From Virgibacillus proomii (GTDB lineage: Bacteria > Bacillota > Bacilli > Bacillales > Amphibacillaceae): a stretch of DNA of 64,000 nt. Each line of letters begins with the position of its first letter. The stretch's first letter is position 1. Where the stretch lies: positions 1,060,149-1,124,148 of the forward strand of contig NZ_FUFN01000010.1 of the NCBI RefSeq assembly GCF_900162615.1, read 5' to 3'. Shown piece after piece: positions 36,073 through 45,139 of this stretch. A model generated the notes under the pieces. It was given only the letters and a program-made list of their open reading frames with translations. It made no database searches and was not told the origin of the DNA. Position numbers and translations under genes: made by a program.

Positions 36073-36566
36073 AATGTACATCTATTTATCACATATGTTA
36101 CATCCCGTATCTCACTTCAAAAGTGATAAAGAATACGAAGAAGTCTAAGAGGGAAAAAACGGCTCTTCATTCCCAGATTTGTTCTGGGTGAGAAAAGCTT
36201 CGCCAGCACCACATGTTATGCGGAAAAAGTGTATTTCCTTTTTAAGGACGGCCAAGTTTTTGTTTTAAATCTATCAATTGGGAATCAATGAAGTTCGCTA
36301 TCTATGCGGATAGGAAATTTTAATTATTCGTGACTTAGATTTTATTGTCAATCAAATCTTTTAAAGTTGTTAGAATAGCTAACTGAATAGCACTTAAACG
36401 GCTATTCGAAGTATCTATTTAGTTCAGTAGCTTACAAGTTCAGATTAGCACAACTGTGATCGAAGGATGAACAAATACGGAATTTTATCCTTTCCCAATT
36501 CCAAAAATACATTGAAGTATTTGATAATTAAGCATATAATAATGCGAAAGAAAGGTGGTAATAGAT
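36073..36566. other. ilvD upstream region with a divergent module remnant
   Basis: From about 36096 to 36200 the sequence (TCTCACTTCAAAAG ... AGAAGTCTAAGAGGGAAAAA, ACGGCTCTTCATTCCC) resembles a degenerate repeat A module lacking the flanking halves, similar to 50157-50255. The rest, to the ilvD ribosome binding site AAAGGTGG, has no gene. The ilvD promoter should be near its right end. Confidence 0.4.
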
Positions 36567-38252
36567 TTGGAAAAAGATTTGCGAATAAAAAGTCATGTCT
36601 TTAGTGATGGAGCAATGAGAGCCCCAAATCGTGCTATGTTGCGAGCTGTAGGTGTTTCAGATGATGACTTCAAAAAACCGATGATTGGTATTGCTAGCAC
36701 ATGGAGTGAGGTTACGCCATGTAATATACATATTAATGACTTGGCGAAACGCGCAAAAGAAGGTGCTAGAGAGGCGGGAGGGGTTCCGTTAATTTTTAAT
36801 ACCATTACGGTTTCTGATGGAATTTCGATGGGAACGCAAGGGATGCGTTATTCTTTACCAAGTCGTGATCTAATTGGTGATTCGATAGAAACGGTAGTAG
36901 GTGCAGAAAACTTAGACGGTTTGGTTGCTATTGGTGCTTGTGATAAAAATATACCAGGATGTATGATTGCCATTGCTAATGCAGAAGTGCCAGCCGTGTT
37001 TGTGTATGGAGGTACGATAGCCCCAGGATCCATTAACGGAAAAGATATCGATATCGTTTCTGTATTTGAAGGCGTTGGAAAACATAATAATGGCTTAATT
37101 GATGATAATGAGTTACGTCAGATTGAATGTCAAGCGTGCCCGGGAGCCGGAGCTTGCGGAGGGATGTACACCGCAAATACAATGGCTTCAGCAATGGAGG
37201 CAATTGGAATGAGTTTACCAGGAAGTTCTTCCAACCCTGCAGAATCGAAAGAAAAGGCAAAAGATTGTGAGAATGCAGGAAAAGCTGTTTATCATCTACT
37301 TGAAAAAGGCATTTACCCAAAGGATATTATGACAAAGAAAGCATTTGAAAATGCAATAACAGTTGTTATGGCTTTGGGCGGTTCTACCAATGCCATTTTA
37401 CATTTACTAGCAATCGCTCATGCTATGGAAATAGACTTAACGATAGATGATTTCAATCGAATTCAAGAAAAAACACCGCATCTTGCTGACTTAAAACCGA
37501 GTGGTAAATATGTGATGCAAGATTTACACAGAGTTGGTGGTGTACAAGCTGTCATGAAAATGCTGTATGAAGCTGGCTACTTACATGGAGATTGCTTAAC
37601 TGTAACCGGAAAAACGATGGCTGAAAATATGAAGAATGTGCCAGCTTTAAAAGAAGACCAAGCTGTAATTATGCCGTTTGATCATCCAAAGCGTAAGGAT
37701 GGTCCATTAATCGTTCTAAAAGGTAACTTAGCTCCTCGAGGTGCTGTTGCTAAAGTATCTGGGGTAAAAGTCAGCCGTCATGTGGGTCCTGCACGAGTAT
37801 TTAATACAGAAAAAGAAGCAACAGAAGCCGTTATCAATAATAAAATTAAAGAAGGAGATGTACTTGTGATTCGGTATGTTGGACCAAAGGGCGGACCTGG
37901 CATGCCAGAAATGCTATCAATCTCTGCAATTTTAGTAGGAAAAGGTCTGGGAGAAAAAGTTGCTCTCTTGACAGATGGCAGATTTTCTGGTGGAACGCAT
38001 GGTTTAGTCGTCGGTCATATTGCTCCGGAAGCTCAGGATGGAGGGCCGATTGCTTTCTTAGAAGAAGGCGATATAGTTACGATCGATTCTACTAAAAAAG
38101 AAATTTTGTTTGCGATTACGGAAAAAGAGTTACAGAAAAGAAAGCAACACTGGACAGCACCTCCTTTGTATAAAAAAGGGGTATTAGGAAAATATGCACA
38201 TAATGTTTCCTGTTCCTCACTTGGTGCAGTTACTGATTTCCTCGATAAATAA
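36567..38252 (+). CDS. ilvD: Dihydroxy-acid dehydratase
   Basis: A 561-residue iron-sulfur dehydratase that makes 2-ketoisovalerate and 2-keto-3-methylvalerate in valine and isoleucine synthesis. Cluster cysteines are C52 (EVTPCNIH), C125 (GACDKNIPGC) and C197 (CPGAGACGGMYTANTM). The C-terminal LTDGRFSGGTHGLVVGH is conserved. GTG at 36555 overlaps the AAAGGTGG ribosome binding site, so TTG at 36567 is the likely start. It is separated from the ilvB operon by a terminator and a T-box leader, so it is expressed independently. Confidence 0.93.
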   Translation: MEKDLRIKSHVFSDGAMRAPNRAMLRAVGVSDDDFKKPMIGIASTWSEVTPCNIHINDLAKRAKEGAREAGGVPLIFNTITVSDGISMGTQGMRYSLPSRDLIGDSIETVVGAENLDGLVAIGACDKNIPGCMIAIANAEVPAVFVYGGTIAPGSINGKDIDIVSVFEGVGKHNNGLIDDNELRQIECQACPGAGACGGMYTANTMASAMEAIGMSLPGSSSNPAESKEKAKDCENAGKAVYHLLEKGIYPKDIMTKKAFENAITVVMALGGSTNAILHLLAIAHAMEIDLTIDDFNRIQEKTPHLADLKPSGKYVMQDLHRVGGVQAVMKMLYEAGYLHGDCLTVTGKTMAENMKNVPALKEDQAVIMPFDHPKRKDGPLIVLKGNLAPRGAVAKVSGVKVSRHVGPARVFNTEKEATEAVINNKIKEGDVLVIRYVGPKGGPGMPEMLSISAILVGKGLGEKVALLTDGRFSGGTHGLVVGHIAPEAQDGGPIAFLEEGDIVTIDSTKKEILFAITEKELQKRKQHWTAPPLYKKGVLGKYAHNVSCSSLGAVTDFLDK

Positions 38253-38302
38253 ACAAAAAGATTAGTATATCGGGCAACTAAATGGTTTTATAGGCTTATT
38301 AT

Positions 38303-38343
38303 AAAGCGCAGTATATTGAATTAATATATTGCGCTTTGTTTGT
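38303..38343 (+). terminator. Terminator after ilvD
   Basis: AAAGCGCAGTATATT pairs with AATATATTGCGCTTT around GAATT, followed by GTTTGTTTTT. Confidence 0.88.
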
Positions 38344-38485
38344 TTTTAAAAAACATTGTATTTATAGTGTTAATTGCGATATATTACATTGTAAAGAAAA
38401 TGTAATATATTATCTGTTTTATTATAGTTAACGCTTTGTAAGCGTATACAATAAATAAATTTATCTAAAAATATTTAAATACCTG

Positions 38486-38514
38486 TTGACTCTTGTTTAA
38501 AAACAGTATATTAT
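38486..38514 (+). promoter_or_regulatory. Sigma-A promoter of the ilv-leu operon
   Basis: TTGACT (38486-38491) and TATTAT (38509-38514) are 17 bases apart, about 110 bases upstream of the T-box leader core. Confidence 0.75.
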
Positions 38515-38624
38515 TAACGGCAATATCAAAAAAATCTTACAACAACAGTAATTTTCGTATTTCATTTATTTTGTCTATTTTTTGAAAAGTTAAACAAAAA
38601 ACAAACTGAAAATTTAATCATTAT

Positions 38625-38968
38625 AACGCGATGACGAGAAAAAAGGAATATAGCTAAATGTATTCACAGAGATCCGGGGATGCTGGAAGCCCGGAAATAC
38701 AGTATATTCTGACATCATCTCTGAGCGCCGGACTGAACGGGTAACTTAATAGGCCGGCCAGGTGCATTTACTTATGTATCTGTTATCCAAATGAGTTTTC
38801 ATTGATTCTTCGATGCTTAATCAAGATATAGCATAAGAATCAACTAAACTCGCTAAGTTAGTATTCGCGAGAATGCTAAAAAACTGGGTGGTACCGTGAA
38901 AGGCAGCGCTTTTCTCCCCAAACACTGTAAAATTATGTGCAGTTAGGGGAGGAGGGCGCTTTTTTTGT
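38625..38968 (+). promoter_or_regulatory. T-box riboswitch leader, probably isoleucine-specific
   Basis: Stem I begins at GCGATGACGAGAAA. The candidate specifier codon is ATC at 38714-38716, in GACATCATCTCTGAGC, which lines up with the specifier position of other T-boxes; ATC is an isoleucine codon. The T-box sequence AACTGGGTGGTACCGTG is at 38882-38898, with the GGT that pairs with the tRNA acceptor end. The terminator pairs AGCGCTTTTCTCCCC with GGGGAGGAGGGCGCT and ends in a T-run at 38960-38966. Uncharged tRNA-Ile should stabilise the antiterminator and turn on ilvB-ilvA. The presence of a T-box is certain; the Ile assignment is less so. Confidence 0.85.
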
Positions 38969-39057
38969 ACTGTAGGAGTATAAAACTTTAGGCTTTATCG
39001 TATAAGAAAAACTGCCGCTTTCGCCATAAAGACTAAGCGACAAGCCAAGTTTTTCCA
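38966..39057 (+). repeat. Intergenic repeat family A, short copy 8
   Basis: Short form starting at the T-run of the T-box terminator: GTACTGTAGGAGTATAAAAC, AGGCTTTATCGTATAAG, then ACTAAGCGACAAGCCAAGT. The end hairpin has two mismatched pairs compared with ACTTGGC/GCCAAGT, which should weaken termination inside this operon leader. Confidence 0.82.
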
Positions 39058-39162
39058 ATAGCTAAATAGTCAGGTTAGCGAAATGTTGAATAAATCCGTA
39101 CAGCTCTGATTGAGCGGGATTTTCATATTAAAAAAACTTTATCTAAAAGGAGGCATGCAGAA

Positions 39163-40884
39163 GTGAAGGTTGAGGCAAAGCATGAAGTGAAAAGTACAGA
39201 AAAATTAGAAACGGGTGCAGATGTATTAATTGACGCATTAGTCAAAGCTCGAGTCGATACTATTTTCGGTTATCCAGGTGGTGCTGTGTTACCAATTTAT
39301 GATGCAATTTATCGCAGTAATGCTCCCTTTGAACATGTGCTTTCGCGTCATGAACAAGGGTCTATCCATGCAGCGGAAGGCTATGCACGAGTTACAGGGA
39401 AACCAGGAGTTGTTATTGCTACTTCCGGTCCGGGAGCGACTAATCTGGTAACAGGAATAACAGATGCAATGATGGATTCGTTGCCAATCGTTATTTTTAC
39501 AGGTCAGGTGGCTAACACTGTCATTGGAACAGACGCATTTCAGGAAGCTGATATTATTGGGATCACAACACCAATTACAAAATATAATTATCAGGTTACT
39601 GATTTGCTAGAATTGCCAAGAATTGTAAAGGAAGCATTTCATATTGCTTCTACAGGGAGACCGGGACCGGTTGTTGTGGATATCCCAAAAGATGTTTCGT
39701 CGCAGCTTTCAACAGCTGTATACGATGATCATTTTGAACTTCCTGGTTATCAGCCAAATAAAACACCAAATCCACTACAAATAGTTAAACTGATGGATGC
39801 TCTGACAAAAGCGAAAAAACCAATGATTCTGGCAGGAGCAGGAGTAATTTTTGCTAATGCAAGCGATGAGTTAAAAGCTGTTGCAGAAAAATTTAATCTT
39901 CCTGTAGCTAATACGTTGCTTGGTTTAGGCAGTTTCCCGGGTTCTCATGATTTATCGCTCGGAATGGCTGGAATGCATGGAACTTATGCAGCAAATATGG
40001 CTTTATATGAATGTGATTTACTAATTAACATTGGGGCACGTTTTGACGATCGCCTAACCGGTAACCTCAAGCATTTTGCTCCAAAAGCGAAAGTTGCACA
40101 TATCGACATTGATCCAGCTGAGATTGGAAAAAATGTACCGACCGAAATCCCGGTCGTAGCAGATGCAAAAGAAGCTTTAAACGCATTGCTGTTAAGTTCA
40201 GCAGAACCAATCAATCCCAAAAACTGGCGGAATCATTTAGAAAAATATAAGCGAGATTATCCACTGTGGTATGACAGATCGAATGGCTATATTTCTCCAC
40301 AATGGCTGCTTGAGCAAATATACGACATCACAGAGGGAAAGGCAATTGTGACAACAGATGTTGGTCAGCATCAAATGTGGGCAGCACAATACTATCGATT
40401 TGAAAAACCAAATCGATGGGTCACTTCAGGAGGACTTGGAACAATGGGCTTTGGTTTCCCGGCATCAATTGGAGCACAACTAGGCGCCCCAAATGATTTA
40501 GTGGTATCGATCGTTGGGGATGGAGGGTTTCAAATGACTTTCCAGGAACTTTCGGTTGTAAAAGAAAAGAAGCTACCGGTTAAAACGATTATCGTAAATA
40601 ATCAGGCACTAGGAATGGTGAGGCAATGGCAAGAAACTTTTTATGAAGAACGATATTCTGAATCTATATTTATGGAAAATCCTGATTTTGTAAAATTGGC
40701 AGAGAGTTATGGAATTCGTGGAATGCGTGTAGAAAGCGAAAAGGAAGTGCCGCTTGTATTGCAAGAGGCGTTTGCCTACGAAGGTCCTGTTGTAGTTGAT
40801 TGTCGTGTAGAACAAGAGACCTGTGTATATCCAATGGTTGCTCCAGGAAAGGGAATCCAAGAAATGATTGGGGTGAGAAAATGA
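39163..40884 (+). CDS. ilvB: Acetolactate synthase, large (catalytic) subunit
   Basis: A 573-residue ThDP- and FAD-dependent enzyme forming 2-acetolactate or 2-aceto-2-hydroxybutyrate for branched-chain amino acids. The catalytic glutamate lies in SRHEQGSIHAAEGYARVTG. The FAD region includes GMAGMHGTYAANMA, and the ThDP motif is VGDGGFQMTFQELS followed by NNQALGMVRQW. GTG at 39163 follows AAGGAGG. It is the first gene of the operon, downstream of the T-box, and its stop overlaps the ilvN start. Confidence 0.96.
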   Translation: MKVEAKHEVKSTEKLETGADVLIDALVKARVDTIFGYPGGAVLPIYDAIYRSNAPFEHVLSRHEQGSIHAAEGYARVTGKPGVVIATSGPGATNLVTGITDAMMDSLPIVIFTGQVANTVIGTDAFQEADIIGITTPITKYNYQVTDLLELPRIVKEAFHIASTGRPGPVVVDIPKDVSSQLSTAVYDDHFELPGYQPNKTPNPLQIVKLMDALTKAKKPMILAGAGVIFANASDELKAVAEKFNLPVANTLLGLGSFPGSHDLSLGMAGMHGTYAANMALYECDLLINIGARFDDRLTGNLKHFAPKAKVAHIDIDPAEIGKNVPTEIPVVADAKEALNALLLSSAEPINPKNWRNHLEKYKRDYPLWYDRSNGYISPQWLLEQIYDITEGKAIVTTDVGQHQMWAAQYYRFEKPNRWVTSGGLGTMGFGFPASIGAQLGAPNDLVVSIVGDGGFQMTFQELSVVKEKKLPVKTIIVNNQALGMVRQWQETFYEERYSESIFMENPDFVKLAESYGIRGMRVESEKEVPLVLQEAFAYEGPVVVDCRVEQETCVYPMVAPGKGIQEMIGVRK

Positions 40885-41399
40885 GGCGTATTATCACTGC
40901 CACGGTGCAAAATCGAAGTGGTGTGCTTAATCGAATAACAGGGATGTTGTATCGAAGACAGTTCAATATCGAGAGTATTTCCGTTGGCGCATCGGAAACA
41001 GAAGGGCTCTCCAAGATGACATTTGTTGTCGATATTGAGGATCATCAGAAACTGGAGCAATTAACGAAACAATTAAATAAACAAATCGATGTTTTAAAAG
41101 TGTCCGATATTACAGATAAAGCAATCGTAGCGAGAGAATTAGCACTTATTAAAGTTGTCGGAAGCGGACAATTACGAGCGGAAATACAAGGAATTATTAC
41201 GCCATTTAGATCATCCATTATCGATGTGAGTAGAGATAGTTTAACGGTTCAAGTAACCGGAAAACCTGACAAGGTAGATGCACTTATTTCTTTATTACGA
41301 CCTTATGGAATAAAAGAATTAACAAGAACCGGTGTCACTGCATTTTTGCGAGGGCAACAGCCGGCTCAAGTGACAGAAATAAATTCATGTACGATTTAA
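40881..41399 (+). CDS. ilvN: Acetolactate synthase, small (regulatory) subunit
   Basis: A 172-residue regulatory subunit. The N-terminal ACT domain (MRRIITATVQNRSGVLNRIT, then RRQFNIESISVG) binds valine for feedback inhibition, and residues 80-160 form the C-terminal domain that activates IlvB. The ATG overlaps the ilvB TGA, indicating translational coupling. An in-frame upstream extension inside ilvB has no ribosome binding site. Confidence 0.95.
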   Translation: MRRIITATVQNRSGVLNRITGMLYRRQFNIESISVGASETEGLSKMTFVVDIEDHQKLEQLTKQLNKQIDVLKVSDITDKAIVARELALIKVVGSGQLRAEIQGIITPFRSSIIDVSRDSLTVQVTGKPDKVDALISLLRPYGIKELTRTGVTAFLRGQQPAQVTEINSCTI

Positions 41400-41419
41400 A
41401 AAACAGGGAGGAAATCAAT

Positions 41420-42463
41420 ATGTCAAAAGTACTTTATGAAAAGGATATAAATACAGAAGTTTTACAAGGAAAGAAAATCGCAATTATTGGCTATGGTTCA
41501 CAAGGTCATGCGCATGCACTAAACTTGAGAGAAAGCGGATTTGATGTCGTTGTAGGGTTACGTCCAGGAAAATCGCAAGTAAAAGCAGAAGAGGATGGCT
41601 TTAACGTACTTTCTGTAGCAGAAGCTGTCAAGCAATCGGATGTAATTATGATTTTACTTCCTGATGAACTGCAAACAGCGGTTTATAAAGAAAGCATTGA
41701 AGCAAATCTGAAGCCGGGTAATGCGCTTGCTTTTGCTCATGGATTTAATATTCATTTTAGCCAAATTGTTCCACCTTCTAATGTAGATGTATTTCTTGTA
41801 GCTCCAAAAGGGCCGGGGCATTTAGTGCGACGTACCTATGAGGAAGGGGCAGGTGTACCAGCACTTTATGGAATCTATCAGGATGTATCGGAAAAAGCAA
41901 GGGACATTGCATTAGCCTATGCACAGGGAATTGGCGCAGCACGTGCAGGGATTTTGGAAACAACTTTCCAAGAAGAAACAGAAACAGACCTCTTTGGAGA
42001 GCAAGCAGTGCTATGCGGTGGAGTTACGAGCTTGATCAAAGCAGGTTTTGAAACATTAACGGAAGCTGGTTATCAGCCAGAAGTGGCGTATTTTGAATGT
42101 TTACATGAAATGAAACTAATTGTGGATCTTCTCTATGAGGGTGGTTTGGAAAATATGCGTTACTCCATTTCAGATACGGCACAATGGGGAGATTTTGTTT
42201 CTGGACCTCGGGTGATTAATGATGAAACAAAAGCGAGAATGAAAGAAATTCTAACAGATGTGCAAACAGGTGCATTTGCCAAAGGATGGATTTTAGAAAA
42301 CCAAGCTAACCGTCCACAATTTAATGCCATAAACGCAAAAGAAAATCAACATCCAATCGAAAAAGTAGGGAAGGAGTTACGTGCATTAATGCCTTTTGTT
42401 TCAGAGCCATTACAAGCAAAAAAAAATAAACAAAAGGATGTGAATGTTCATGTCACGAATTAA
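41420..42463 (+). CDS. ilvC: Ketol-acid reductoisomerase
   Basis: A 347-residue class I enzyme that isomerises and reduces acetolactate to dihydroxyisovalerate. The NADPH fold is IAIIGYGSQGHAHALNLRES, and magnesium ligands are in ETETDLFGEQAVLCGG and the C-terminal FECLHEMKLIVDL segment. GGGAGG precedes the ATG at 41420. Its 3' end overlaps the leuA start. Confidence 0.96.
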   Translation: MSKVLYEKDINTEVLQGKKIAIIGYGSQGHAHALNLRESGFDVVVGLRPGKSQVKAEEDGFNVLSVAEAVKQSDVIMILLPDELQTAVYKESIEANLKPGNALAFAHGFNIHFSQIVPPSNVDVFLVAPKGPGHLVRRTYEEGAGVPALYGIYQDVSEKARDIALAYAQGIGAARAGILETTFQEETETDLFGEQAVLCGGVTSLIKAGFETLTEAGYQPEVAYFECLHEMKLIVDLLYEGGLENMRYSISDTAQWGDFVSGPRVINDETKARMKEILTDVQTGAFAKGWILENQANRPQFNAINAKENQHPIEKVGKELRALMPFVSEPLQAKKNKQKDVNVHVTN

Positions 42464-44000
42464 AATATTCGATACGACACTTCGAGATGGTGAACAGTCC
42501 CCTGGGGTGAATTTGAATAAATTAGAAAAGTTAGAAATAGCAAAGCAATTGGAACGGTTAGGAGTTGATCGGATGGAAGCAGGTTTTCCTGCCTCCTCCG
42601 AAGGGGATTTTCAAGCGGTAAAAGCCATTGCAGATACGATTAAACATACATCTGTTACTGCATTGTCAAGAACGGTAAAGTCAGATATTGATATCGCTTG
42701 GGAGGCGCTGAAGGGAGCAGATGAACCTTGCCTTCATATTTTCTTGGCAACCTCTCCTATCCATATGACCTATAAGCTAAGAAAGACACCAGATGAGGTC
42801 ATTGCAACGGCTACAGAAATGGTAGCTTATGCCAAGAAGAAGTTTCCACAGATAGAATGGTCTGCAGAAGATGCTTCACGATCAGATTGGAGTTTTTTAG
42901 CGCAAATTGTTGAAAAGGTAATCGATGCTGGTGCAACAGTTATTAACCTTCCAGACACAGTTGGCTATACAACACCGAAAGAATATGGAGATATGTTCAA
43001 GTATATTCGTGAAAATGTACCGAATATTGATCAGGTTACTTTATCTTGTCATTGTCATAATGACCTTGGGATTGCGGTGGCAAACTCGATTGCAGCTGTT
43101 GAAAATGGAGCAACGCAAATTGAAGGTACCATTAATGGCATTGGTGAGCGAGCAGGTAATGCAGCACTGGAAGAAATTGCAGTTGCTTTAAATATTCGTT
43201 CTGATTTTTATTCATTTCAAACAAACTTAAATCTAAAAGAAGTTAAGCGCACAAGTGATATGGTAGCTAAGCTGACAGGGATGTATATTCAGGCAAATAA
43301 GGCGGTAGTTGGGAGAAATGCGTTTGCTCATGAATCGGGTATTCATCAAGATGGCGTACTAAAACATGCTTCAACTTATGAAATTATTACACCAGAGCTT
43401 GTCGGAGTCAATGCCAATACACTATTTTTAGGTAAGCATTCCGGACGTCATGCATTTAAAGAAAAGGTTACGGAGCTTGGCATAGAGCTTTCCGAAGACA
43501 ATATTAACAAAGCGTTTGCAGCTTTTAAACAGCTTACAGATCATAAAAAAGAAGTTACAGATGACGATATTTTTACGATTATTACTGAAATTCAAACGAA
43601 TACAGCTTCTGTCGATAAATATAAGCTGGAAATGTTTCAAATTCAATACGGCTCGAATAATATTCCAACCGCAGCTGTTGAACTAAAAACGCCTGCTGGA
43701 AAAGTAGTTAAAACAGCATGTACCGGAAATGGAAGTGTAGAGGCCCTCTATAGAACATTAGAAGCTTTAACAGAAGAAGAAACAAAACTTATTGATTACC
43801 AGATAAACTCCGTAGGCGGAGGCAAAGATGCACTTGCTGAATCACGTGTTCAGCTGATGGTGAATGGGAAAACAGTGAACGGAAGAGGAGCGGCACAAGA
43901 CGTTATGGAAGCGTCTGTGCAAGCATATTTAAACGCAGTAAATCGCTATATTATTCAACAAGTCAATACAGATAAGCAGAAAGTGGTTAAATCACATTAA
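42450..44000 (+). CDS. leuA: 2-Isopropylmalate synthase
   Basis: A 516-residue DRE-TIM enzyme condensing acetyl-CoA with 2-ketoisovalerate, the first step to leucine. Motifs are FDTTLRDGEQSPGV at the N-terminus and LSCHCHNDLGIAVANS for metal binding. Residues about 390-510 are the LeuA dimer domain for leucine feedback, with GGGKDALAESRVQLMVNGK. Two starts are possible, ATG at 42444 and 42450; AAGGATG lies nine bases before the second, which is chosen. The start overlaps the end of ilvC by 14 bases. Confidence 0.96.
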   Translation: MSRIKIFDTTLRDGEQSPGVNLNKLEKLEIAKQLERLGVDRMEAGFPASSEGDFQAVKAIADTIKHTSVTALSRTVKSDIDIAWEALKGADEPCLHIFLATSPIHMTYKLRKTPDEVIATATEMVAYAKKKFPQIEWSAEDASRSDWSFLAQIVEKVIDAGATVINLPDTVGYTTPKEYGDMFKYIRENVPNIDQVTLSCHCHNDLGIAVANSIAAVENGATQIEGTINGIGERAGNAALEEIAVALNIRSDFYSFQTNLNLKEVKRTSDMVAKLTGMYIQANKAVVGRNAFAHESGIHQDGVLKHASTYEIITPELVGVNANTLFLGKHSGRHAFKEKVTELGIELSEDNINKAFAAFKQLTDHKKEVTDDDIFTIITEIQTNTASVDKYKLEMFQIQYGSNNIPTAAVELKTPAGKVVKTACTGNGSVEALYRTLEALTEEETKLIDYQINSVGGGKDALAESRVQLMVNGKTVNGRGAAQDVMEASVQAYLNAVNRYIIQQVNTDKQKVVKSH

Positions 44001-44015
44001 AAGGGAGGGACTCAT

Positions 44016-45122
44016 GTGGATAAGAAAATAGCTATTCTTCCTGGCGACGGAATTGGGAAGGAAATCATGGAATCTGCAATCCGAGTGATAGAAACGATTG
44101 CAGCAGATTTTAATCACCAATTTACTTTTGAGGAACATGCCATTGGTGGGCAAGCGATTGATCAATATAATGACCCATTACCAGAAGCTACGGTTCAAGC
44201 ATGTGAAGTAGCAGATGCTGTACTGTTAGGAGCTGTTGGCGGAGAAAAATGGGATTCACTGCCTGGAGACAAACGCCCGGAAAAGGGGCTTTTAGGAATC
44301 CGCAAAACATTAGGATTATTTGCTAACTTACGTCCTATAAAAGGATTTGACCCCTTATTGCATGCTTCTCCTTTGAAGGAAGAAGTTATTAAAGGAAGCG
44401 ATATTTTAATAATTCGAGAGCTGACAGGTGGTTTATATTTTGGTGAACCGAAAAAGCGTGTAGATGATGGCAATGCCGCAGTTGACACATTGTACTATAC
44501 TCGAATGGAAATGGAACGAATTATTGATACAGCTTTTCAAACTGCAAGAACGAGAAAGAAACAGTTGACATCTGTTGACAAAGCGAATGTCCTAGAATCA
44601 AGCAGACTTTGGCGAGAAGTCGTAGAAGAAAAAAGCAAGCAGTACCCGGATGTAACAGTAAATCATTTGTTAGTAGACGCTGCTGCAATGAAGCTAATTG
44701 CTAGTCCGCAGCAATTTGATGTTATTGTAACCGAAAATTTATTTGGTGATATTTTGAGTGATGAAGCATCCGTATTAACTGGGTCATTAGGCATGCTACC
44801 GTCAGCTAGCATACGATCTGATGGAGTTGGCCTATATGAGCCTGTTCATGGTTCAGCCCCAGACATCGCTGGAAAAGGGATAGCTAATCCATTGGGAATG
44901 ATTTTATCAGCAGCACTGATGCTTCGCCAATCTTTTGGTATGGAAAAAGAAGCAGATGAAATAGAAAGAGCAGTGCAAAAAAGTCTTGATCAAGGGTACC
45001 ATACTCCTGATTTGAATATAAAAAATGGGACGATCGTTGGTACAAAAGAAATGACAGATCTTGTTATTAATAATCTATCAAGTAATGAAGCGTCTAATTG
45101 TATTTGTAATTCATATGTATAA
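44016..45122 (+). CDS. leuB: 3-Isopropylmalate dehydrogenase
   Basis: A 368-residue NAD-dependent oxidative decarboxylase. It starts KKIAILPGDGIGKEIM, contains the substrate site (GLLGIRKTLGLFANLRP) and ends with the cofactor loop YEPVHGSAPDIAGKGIANP. GTG at 44016 follows AAGGGAGGG. The last residues (SNEASNCICNSYV) look unlike other family members, possibly a recent change of the stop position. Confidence 0.95.
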   Translation: MDKKIAILPGDGIGKEIMESAIRVIETIAADFNHQFTFEEHAIGGQAIDQYNDPLPEATVQACEVADAVLLGAVGGEKWDSLPGDKRPEKGLLGIRKTLGLFANLRPIKGFDPLLHASPLKEEVIKGSDILIIRELTGGLYFGEPKKRVDDGNAAVDTLYYTRMEMERIIDTAFQTARTRKKQLTSVDKANVLESSRLWREVVEEKSKQYPDVTVNHLLVDAAAMKLIASPQQFDVIVTENLFGDILSDEASVLTGSLGMLPSASIRSDGVGLYEPVHGSAPDIAGKGIANPLGMILSAALMLRQSFGMEKEADEIERAVQKSLDQGYHTPDLNIKNGTIVGTKEMTDLVINNLSSNEASNCICNSYV

Positions 45123-45139
45123 AACTGGAGGTGAAATAA

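Noticed and set aside
40800..40880. N-terminal extension of IlvN inside ilvB
   Set aside because: The ACT domain begins at the overlapping ATG at 40881; the extension is IlvB coding sequence in another frame.
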